Source: Okapia johnstoni
Lineage: Eukaryota; Chordata; Mammalia; Artiodactyla; Giraffidae
DNA length: 64,000 nt
Direction: 5' to 3'
Assembly (NCBI GenBank): GCA_024291935.2
Contig: CM044315.1
Location: 73,018,385 to 73,082,384, forward strand
Shown here: piece by piece, positions 57,686 through 64,000 of the stretch
Layout: every line of letters starts with the position of its first letter
Position numbering within the stretch: the stretch's first letter is position 1
The notes under the pieces: generated by a model
What the model saw: the letters and a program-made list of their open reading frames with translations, nothing else
Databases searched by the model: none
What the model was told of the DNA's origin: nothing
Translations under genes and position numbers: made by a program

Positions 57686-60620
57686 TGTTGTTCAGTCGCT
57701 AAGTCCTATCCGACTCTTTTCGACCCCATGAACTGCAGCATGCCAGGCTTCCCTGTCCTTCACTATCTCCCTGAGTTTGCTCCAATTCATGTCCATTGTG
57801 TTGATGATGCCATCTAACCATCTCATTCACTGTCGCCCCCTTCTCTTACCCTGGATCTTTTCCAGCATTAGGATCTTTTCCAGTGAGTCAGCTCTTTGCA
57901 TCAGGTGGCCAAAGTATTGAGCTTCAACTTCAGCATCAGTCCTTCCAATGAATATGCAGGGTTGATTGCCTTTAGGATGGACTGATTTGATCTTGCAGTC
58001 CAAGGGACTCTTAAGAGTCTTCTCTAGCACCACAATTTGAAAGCATCAGTTTTTTGGCACTCAGCCTTCTCTGTGGTCCACCTCTTGTATCCATATATGG
58101 CTACTGGAAAAATCATTGTTTTGACTCTGCAGACCTTCTTCAGCAAAGTGATGTCTCTGCTTTTTAATATGCAAAGTTTGTCATTGCTTTTCTTCCAAGG
58201 AGCAAGTGTCCTTTAATTTCGTAGTTGTAGTCACCATCCACAGTGATTTTGGAGTCCAAGAAAATAAAATCTGTCACTGTTTCCACTTTTCCCACATCTA
58301 TTTGCTGTGAAATGATGGGACCAGATACTGTGACCTTTGTTTTTTGAATGTTAAGCTTTAAGCCAGCTTTTTCACTCTTCTCTTTCACCCTCATCAAGAG
58401 GCTCTGTAGTTCCTCTTGGCTTTCTGCTGTAAGAGTGGTGTCATCTGCATATCTGAAGTTGTTGATATTTCTCCCAGCATTTGCATGGTATACTCTGCAT
58501 ATAAGTTAAGTAAACAAAGTGATAATATACAGCCTTGTTGTATTCATTTCCCAGTTTTGAACTAGTCTGTTGTTCCCATGTAAGGTTCTAACTATTGCTT
58601 TTTGTCCTGCATCCAGATTTCTCAAGTGACAGGTAAATTGGTCTGGTATTCCCATATGTTTAAGAATTTTCCAGTTTGTTGTGATCCACACAGTCAAAGG
58701 CTTTAGTGTAGACAATGAAGCAGATGTTTTCCTGGAATTCCATTGCTTTTTCTATGATCCAGAAGATGTTGGCAGTTTGATCTCTGGTTCCTCTGCCCTT
58801 TCTAAATCCAGCTTGTACATCTGGAAGTTCTTGGTTCACGTAATGTTGAAACCTAGCTTGAAGGATTTTGAGCATTACCTTGCTAGCATGTGAAATGCGT
58901 GCAGTTGTGTGGTAGTTTGAGCATTCTTTGGCATTGCCTTTCTTTGGGGTTGGAATGAAAACTGACCCTTTTCAGTCCTGTGGCCACTGCTGAGTTTTCC
59001 AAATTTGCTGGCATATTGAGTTCAGCTCTTTAACAGCATCATCTTTTAGGATTTGGAATAGCTCAACTGGAATTCTATCACCTCCACTAGCTTTGTTTGT
59101 AGTGATACTTCTTAAGTCCCACTTTACTTTGCACTCCAGGTTGTCTGGCTCTAGGTGAGTGATCACACCATTGTGGTTATCTGGGTTGTGAAGATCTTTT
59201 TTGTATAGTTCTTCTGTGTGTTCTTGCCACCTCCTCTTAACCTCTTCTGCTTCTGTTAGGTCCATACCATTTCTGTTCTTTATTGTGCCCATCTTTGCAC
59301 AAAATATTCCCTTGGTATCTCTGTTCTTCTTGAAGAGATCTCTAATCTTTCCCATTCTGTTGTTTTCCTCCTTTTCTTTGCATTTATCACTGAGGAAGAC
59401 TTTCCTATCTCTTCTTGCTATTCTTTGGAACTCTGCATTCAGATGGGTATTTTTTTTTTCTCCTGTGTCTTTAGCCTCTGTTCTTTTCTCAGCTATTTGT
59501 AAGGGCTCCTCAGACAACCATTTTGCCTTTTTTCTTTTCTGTTACTTGGGGATGGTCTTGATCACTGCCTCCTGTACAATATCATGAACCTCCATTCATA
59601 GTTCTTCAGGCACTCTATCAGATCTAATCCCTTGAATCTATTTGTCACTCCCACTGTATAATCATAAGGGATTTGATTTAGGTCATACCTGAATGGTCTA
59701 GTGGTTTTCCCTACTTTCTTCAATTTAAGTCTGAATTTGGCAATAAAGAGTTCATGATCTGAGCTGCAGTCAGCTCCCGGTCTTGCTTTTGCTGACTGTA
59801 TAGAGCTTCTCCATCTTTAGCTGCAAAGAATATAATCAATCTGATTTCAGTATTGACCATCTGGTGATGTCCATGTGTAGAGTCTTCTCTTGTGTTGTTG
59901 GAAGAGGGTGTTTGCCATGACCAGTGCGTTCTCTTGGCAAAACTCTGTTAGCCTTTGCCCTGCCTCATTTTGTGCTCAGAGGTCAAATTTGCCTGTTATT
60001 CCAGGTATCTCTTGACATCCTGCTTTTGCATTCCAGTCCCCTTTGGTGAAAAGGACATTGTTTTGGGTGTTGGTTCTGGAAGATCTTGTAGGTCTTCATA
60101 GAACCGTTCAACTTCAGCTTCTTCAGCATTATTGATCGGGGCATAGATTTGGATTACTGTGATATTGAATGGTTTGCCTTAGAAACCAACAGAGATCATT
60201 CTGTCATTTTTGAGATTGCACTCAAATACTGCATTTTGAACTCTGTTGACTATGAGGGCTACTCCATTTCTTCTAAGAGATTCTTGCCCACAGTAGTAGA
60301 TACAATGGTCATCTGAGTTAAATTCACCCATTCCAGTCCATCTTAGTTCGCTGATTCCTAGAATGTTGACGTTCACTCTTGCCATCTCCTGTTTGACCAC
60401 TTCCAATTTGCCTTGATTCATGGACCTAACATTCCAGGTTCCTATGCAATATTGCTCTTTACAGCATCAAACTTGACTTCCATCACCAGTCACATCCACA
60501 GCTGGGCATTGTTTTCACTTTGGCTCCGTCTTGTCTTTCTGGAGTTATTTCTCTGCTGTTCTCCAGTAGCATATTGGGCACCTACTGACCTGGGGAGTTC
60601 ATCTTTCAGTGTCATAGTAT
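57686..60620 (-). mobile_element. Nearly full-length, degenerate BovB LINE
   Basis: About 2.93 kb, the most complete BovB here. On the reverse strand, from 5': apurinic-type endonuclease segment (60179-60421; VNVNILGISELRWTGMGEFN), linker (58972-59517; THLNAEFQRIARRDRKVFLS), RT pieces (58660-58875; AKAFDCVDHNK; then LRNLDAGQKAIVR) and C-terminal tail (57827-58397). Many frameshifts and stops make it inactive, and it looks older than the copies at 13.3, 38.2 and 53.2 kb. The 5' end is truncated near 60620. Confidence 0.92.
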
Positions 60621-60674
60621 AATGAATAGCTGACTTGAATGTATTGTGATTTTTTTTCATTTTTTATTTTTTAG

Positions 60675-60996
60675 GTATATCAAATTACGAAATGGCTTGC
60701 AGGCACTTTTGATTTCAGACCTAAGTAATATGGAAGGTAAAATGGGTGATGCAACAGATGATGAAGAGGAAGAAGAGGTGGAAGAAGAAGAAGATGATGA
60801 TGACGATGATGATGACGATGATGAAGATTCTGGAGCGGAAATAGAGGATGATGATGAAGAAGGTTTTGATGATGAAGATGAATTTGATGATGATGATGAT
60901 GATGATGAACATGATGATGATCTTGATGCTGAGGATAATGAATTGGAAGAATTAGAAGAGAGGGCAGAAGCTAGAAAGAAAACCACTGAAAAACAG
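60675..60996 (+). CDS. NRDC: NRDC exon 2, acidic domain
   Basis: Encodes the last base of Arg114 and residues 115-221. It begins YIKLRNGLQALLISDLSNMEG, the start of the first M16 half-domain, and is then interrupted by the acidic stretch that distinguishes nardilysin from insulin-degrading enzyme; in the family this insert binds polyamines and heparin-binding EGF-like growth factor. Acidic runs include ten Asp (154-163; 60793-60822) and seven Asp (185-191; 60886-60906), written almost wholly with GAT/GAC triplets. The exon ends ...TTEKQ at a GTGTGAG donor (60997), in phase 0. The recalled human stretch has shorter Asp runs at both places. The coding frame is intact. Confidence 0.95.
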
Positions 60997-61165
60997 GTGT
61001 GAGTCATGTCTGTTATATCTTTTTCTAATTTGGGAATTCTTTGTGATAAGTTCCAAACTTGTTTTGTCTCTTACTGGCAAATAGGAAGTATATATCTGTT
61101 GATCTTCAGCAAAAGAATGTTTATTCTATGTAAAGATGACATTAAAAAAAAATATTTTCCTCTAG

Positions 61166-61295
61166 GGACTTCCTTGGTGGTCCAGTTAGCAGTGGTTAAG
61201 ACTCTTCGTTTCAAATACTGGGAGCCTGGGTTTGATCCCCGGTCAGGGAACTAAGATCCCTCATGCCAGATGGTGTGGCCAAAAAATTTAATGAA
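61166..61295 (+). mobile_element. CHR-type SINE in NRDC intron 2
   Basis: agggacttccttggtggtccagttagcagtgg...tgatccccggtcagggaactaagatccctcatgccagatggtgtggcc, A-rich end. Confidence 0.88.
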
Positions 61296-63166
61296 AAAAA
61301 GCTTCTTTTTGCTCTATTATAAAAGTGACAAATGCTGATTGTAGAAGCTAATGGAAAATAAAAACAAAAATACAAAAGTTGCCCATAACCATAACTCTTA
61401 GAGATAATCACTGGGAGTGTTTGACTGCATGTTTTAAAAATAAATGCCTGGAGCTGTGAATCTGCAAAGTTCTTAGCCTGGCATAGAGGAATAAGAGAAT
61501 GTATTATCCTTGGAGAGACTGGAAAAAGCATAAGAGAAGAACAAGTGTAGTGTAGAATTCTCACATGGGCCTGTGTTTCTGAGAATCCTTATATGGGTAA
61601 TTTCTATGTAAGTAACTGAATGTGATTTGTATTTTCATGGGGAAGCACCAGAGGTCCAAATAATTAATAAGTAAATTGGAAGAATTGAAATAGAAATGGG
61701 GAGTTGAGCTTAGTTAGTGAAACATATTAATAACTCTAGGTGAATAGATAAGTACTGGTTGATAGAAATAATGTTCCTCTGGCTATTTTTTGAAGAATGC
61801 TTCCATTTTGAAGTAGGAAATACCTATATTGGAGTATAATATTCTGGAGCCATTATAGTGGAATTGACCAGCAAATGTTTGTTAAGATACTAATCTTAAA
61901 TATTGGTAATATAGTCAACATGGTACCATTCTCCAAAAAAATGAATTAAAGTTCAGATTGTTAACACTAAAATCTAAAAGATCACATGTATAACACTACT
62001 ATAAAATCAGCCCTCAAAATGTGACAGTTTGAAATGTAAGTAGTAGGTATGCCTTAGATAAATTGATAGGTAATCTTCCTGGAAAAAAAATTTTTTTAAA
62101 GAAGATTGTGCCAGTTGTTTCACTTTGGTGTTGGAGGGATTGAGTCATGTTTAAAGAAGCTATTCCCTCTTGCTATTCAGATTATAATTGATGCCTGATT
62201 TGGCAGAGCAAGATAGGCCAAGTGATTTTAGCTTGTAAAGCTTTAGGGATAAAAATCAAAACACCAGGGGAAAAAGTATATATATGTAGATAGTCTGTTG
62301 TCTTTATAGTCTTTATAAATAAATCAGGAGTTAATCAACTTACTTTTAGTTTAAAATAGATCTTATAATTCCAAATAGAGAAATAATAGAAGGGAAGAAA
62401 TAAGTCAAGTGGGAAGAACAGTGATAGGAAACCTGGATTCTAATTCTGAGACTGTCATTATCTTTACGAATGATCTTAGACCTTTTCATTTTCTCATTTT
62501 TTTCCGCTCAGGTTACATATAAAACAAGAGCTCCAGACTTACTGTGTTATAACTTCATTACTGAATATTCTTGGTTTATAAACTTCTTCCTTTATCTCTA
62601 TTAACAGCTTTTCCTGTATTTTGGACTTCTTCATACCCTCTATCAACTGATAAGCAAAACTCTAGGATTAAATTAAAAGATTTTTTGACAGCCAATTTTA
62701 TTGTCAAGATGTAATAAAATATTTTAGATTTATATAGCAATTATGAACCTGTTTGACAAAAGAAGATGTGCATCCAGTATTTATGGAAAATTATTTATAT
62801 TCACTGAAAGAATAAATGCCTACAAAAGGTAAATAAAGTAGATAGTCTAGATAAGAGGTGACGTAAGAGTAGTATAGGATTTTGCAGTGGTTTTATGATT
62901 TTTTATTTGAAAAATGTGAACTGTGTTTAAGATGAATATGTGAATTTGTACGGATAGTAGGAAGAAAGTTTTTTGAGGTTTTTGGAGAACATTTACATAA
63001 TTAGGAAGTTGGCTACTCTTTTGAATCATCATTTTTACCCCGCTCCACTTTCTTCCTCCCGGAGGGAAGTTGTTCTTGATCTTAAAGTTTTGATAAATTA
63101 ACAAGATTGGAATTTAAGTATGATATATGCTGAATTATGATTTGTTCGAGGCTTTCTTAAATCAAG

Positions 63167-63228
63167 TCTCAAGTATGAATTTCTCAAGTATGAATTTTTT
63201 GGATAGATAATTCTCAAGTATGAATTTC
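63167..63228 (+). repeat. Short tandem repeat before NRDC exon 3
   Basis: Three copies of tctcaagtatgaattt: 63167-63182, 63182-63197, and after a ttggatagataat spacer 63212-63227. The last runs into the polypyrimidine tract of the exon 3 acceptor. Confidence 0.9.
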
Positions 63229-63236
63229 TTTTCTAG

Positions 63237-63370
63237 CAATTGCAGAGCCTGTTTTTGCTGTGGTCAAAGCTGACTGATAAACTGTGGTTTAAGTCAACTT
63301 ATACAAAAATGTCTTCAACCCTGCTGTTCAAGACAAGAAATCTTAATGGGGTAGTTGGAGCTGAAAGCAG
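63237..63370 (+). CDS. NRDC: NRDC exon 3
   Basis: A 134-bp exon that follows exon 2 in phase 0. It encodes QLQSLFLLWSKLTDKLWFKS, then TYTKMSSTLLFKTRN and LNGVVGAESR (residues 222-265 plus two bases of codon 266). This matches the nardilysin segment after the acidic domain as I recall it. It is flanked by a ttcttttctag acceptor and a GTTAGG donor at 63371. It lacks stops and a start codon, so it is shorter than most stand-alone ORFs and easily missed. The next exon, with the M16 metal-binding motif, is not in the window. Confidence 0.93.
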
Positions 63371-64000
63371 GTTAGGCATCTATTAAACACATCACAGAAC
63401 CCGTTAGACTGTGCTTTGAAGAAGTGGATATTCCCTCATGTTTTAACTGAGTTTATGTGTCTACGTCTTAAATAAGGGATTTATGAATATCAAGTGAGGC
63501 TGTTTGGTTCTTCCAAAAACGTACACCCCCGCCCCCCCGCCAACACATGGTTAGACTTTATACCAGGTGTACACTATTTTTTTTAAAAGCCTTCTGAGAG
63601 GATAACCATTTATCAGAATAGTCTGTGTCATCGAATGTGTTAGCCCTTTAAAATTGACATTTGTAACATTTGAGAAAGTTAATAATTCAGCTTTCTATCC
63701 TTAAGGATTCAAATTGACTATTCTTCTCTCCTTTTTTGTGTCTTTTAACTTACTTTGATATAATGGTTACCCTGCTCATTTTAAATGCAAAATTTGGTAT
63801 ACCTCCTGACCATCTATTTTGTTGCAAATTCATTTTCCCAAAGTACTGAGAAAATGTCAACCAATAAGTAATGTATTTTTTATACCTTAAATAAGAAGTG
63901 AAGAACTAAAAAGCCTCTTTAAAGTTTAGTTCTGTAGTTCTTTAATAGCTAAAGATTTTTTAATAACCATTAATTTACTATCTTTGTTAGGTGTTTTTCT
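63371..64000 (+). other. NRDC: NRDC intron 3 (5' part)
   Basis: Begins with GTTAGG and runs to the right edge. AT-rich, with a C-rich patch at about 63527-63542. No exon or clear repeat seen. Confidence 0.85.

Larger units (their letters stand above)
46858..60674 (+). other. NRDC: NRDC intron 1
   Basis: Donor GTAAGG at 46858 and acceptor tttttattttttag at 60661-60674 bound a 13.8-kb intron. It contains an L1 with nested BOV-A2, two BovB copies in opposite orientations, several SINEs, MIR and L2 relics, and about 5 kb of AT-rich sequence with no recognised genes. Confidence 0.9.
60997..63236 (+). other. NRDC: NRDC intron 2
   Basis: Donor GTGTGAG at 60997, acceptor ttcttttctag ending at 63236. 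Contains one CHR-type SINE near its 5' end, a weak MIR at about 62405-62540, and a short tandem repeat just before the acceptor. Otherwise AT-rich unique sequence with nothing recognised. Confidence 0.9.

Noticed and set aside
60657..61007. Reverse-strand 116-residue serine-rich frame across NRDC exon 2
   Set aside because: It is the antisense shadow of the GAT/GAA acidic codons (ATC/TTC/TCA); no independent signals.
60997..64000. miR-761, which I recall lies in an NRDC intron in mammals
   Set aside because: No matching hairpin was found in introns 1-3 as visible; it is probably in a later intron.

Overview
This is mammalian nuclear DNA from a ruminant, almost certainly a bovid. The window is full of ruminant-specific retroelements: BovB (RTE-type LINE), Bov-tA and BOV-A2 SINEs, CHR-type tRNA-derived SINEs and a solo LTR of a ruminant ERV. 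Underneath are old mammalian MIR, L2, MLT1-like and Tigger-type copies. The genes have short exons, GT/AG introns and a CpG-island promoter. I see no prokaryotic operons, CRISPR arrays or plasmid/phage genes.

Two protein-coding genes can be identified, both on the + strand and in tandem. (1) RAB3B: the last intron (1-9708), the last coding exon (9709-9896, residues 159-219, ending in the Cys-Ser-Cys prenylation motif) and the start of its 3' UTR. (2) NRDC (nardilysin, an M16 metalloendopeptidase): CpG-island promoter (about 45760-46516), exon 1 (46517-46857), exon 2 with the acidic domain (60675-60996) and the short exon 3 (63237-63370). The rest of NRDC lies beyond the right edge. Human RAB3B and NRDC are neighbours in the same order at 1p32.3, so this is ordinary conserved synteny.

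Layout: 1-9.7 kb RAB3B intron with MIRs, a BovB carrying a nested BOV-A2, and an L1 touching the splice acceptor; 9.7-13.3 kb terminal exon, 3' UTR and unique downstream sequence; 13.3-45.6 kb intergenic, with many nested insertions, an inverted duplication (36.6-37.9 kb) and a 108-bp duplication (28.98 and 30.45 kb); 45.7-46.9 kb NRDC promoter and exon 1; 46.9-60.7 kb NRDC intron 1, including a nearly full-length BovB that ends about 55 bp before exon 2; 60.7-64 kb exon 2, intron 2, exon 3 and part of intron 3.

I found no new multi-gene system. The observations most worth following are a second, better-context start codon in NRDC that would remove a mitochondrial-presequence-like leader, a 7-codon uORF ending 3 nt before the NRDC start, expansion of its acidic tract by GAT codons, retroelements supplying sequence next to two splice acceptors, and several unusual rearrangements of repeats.
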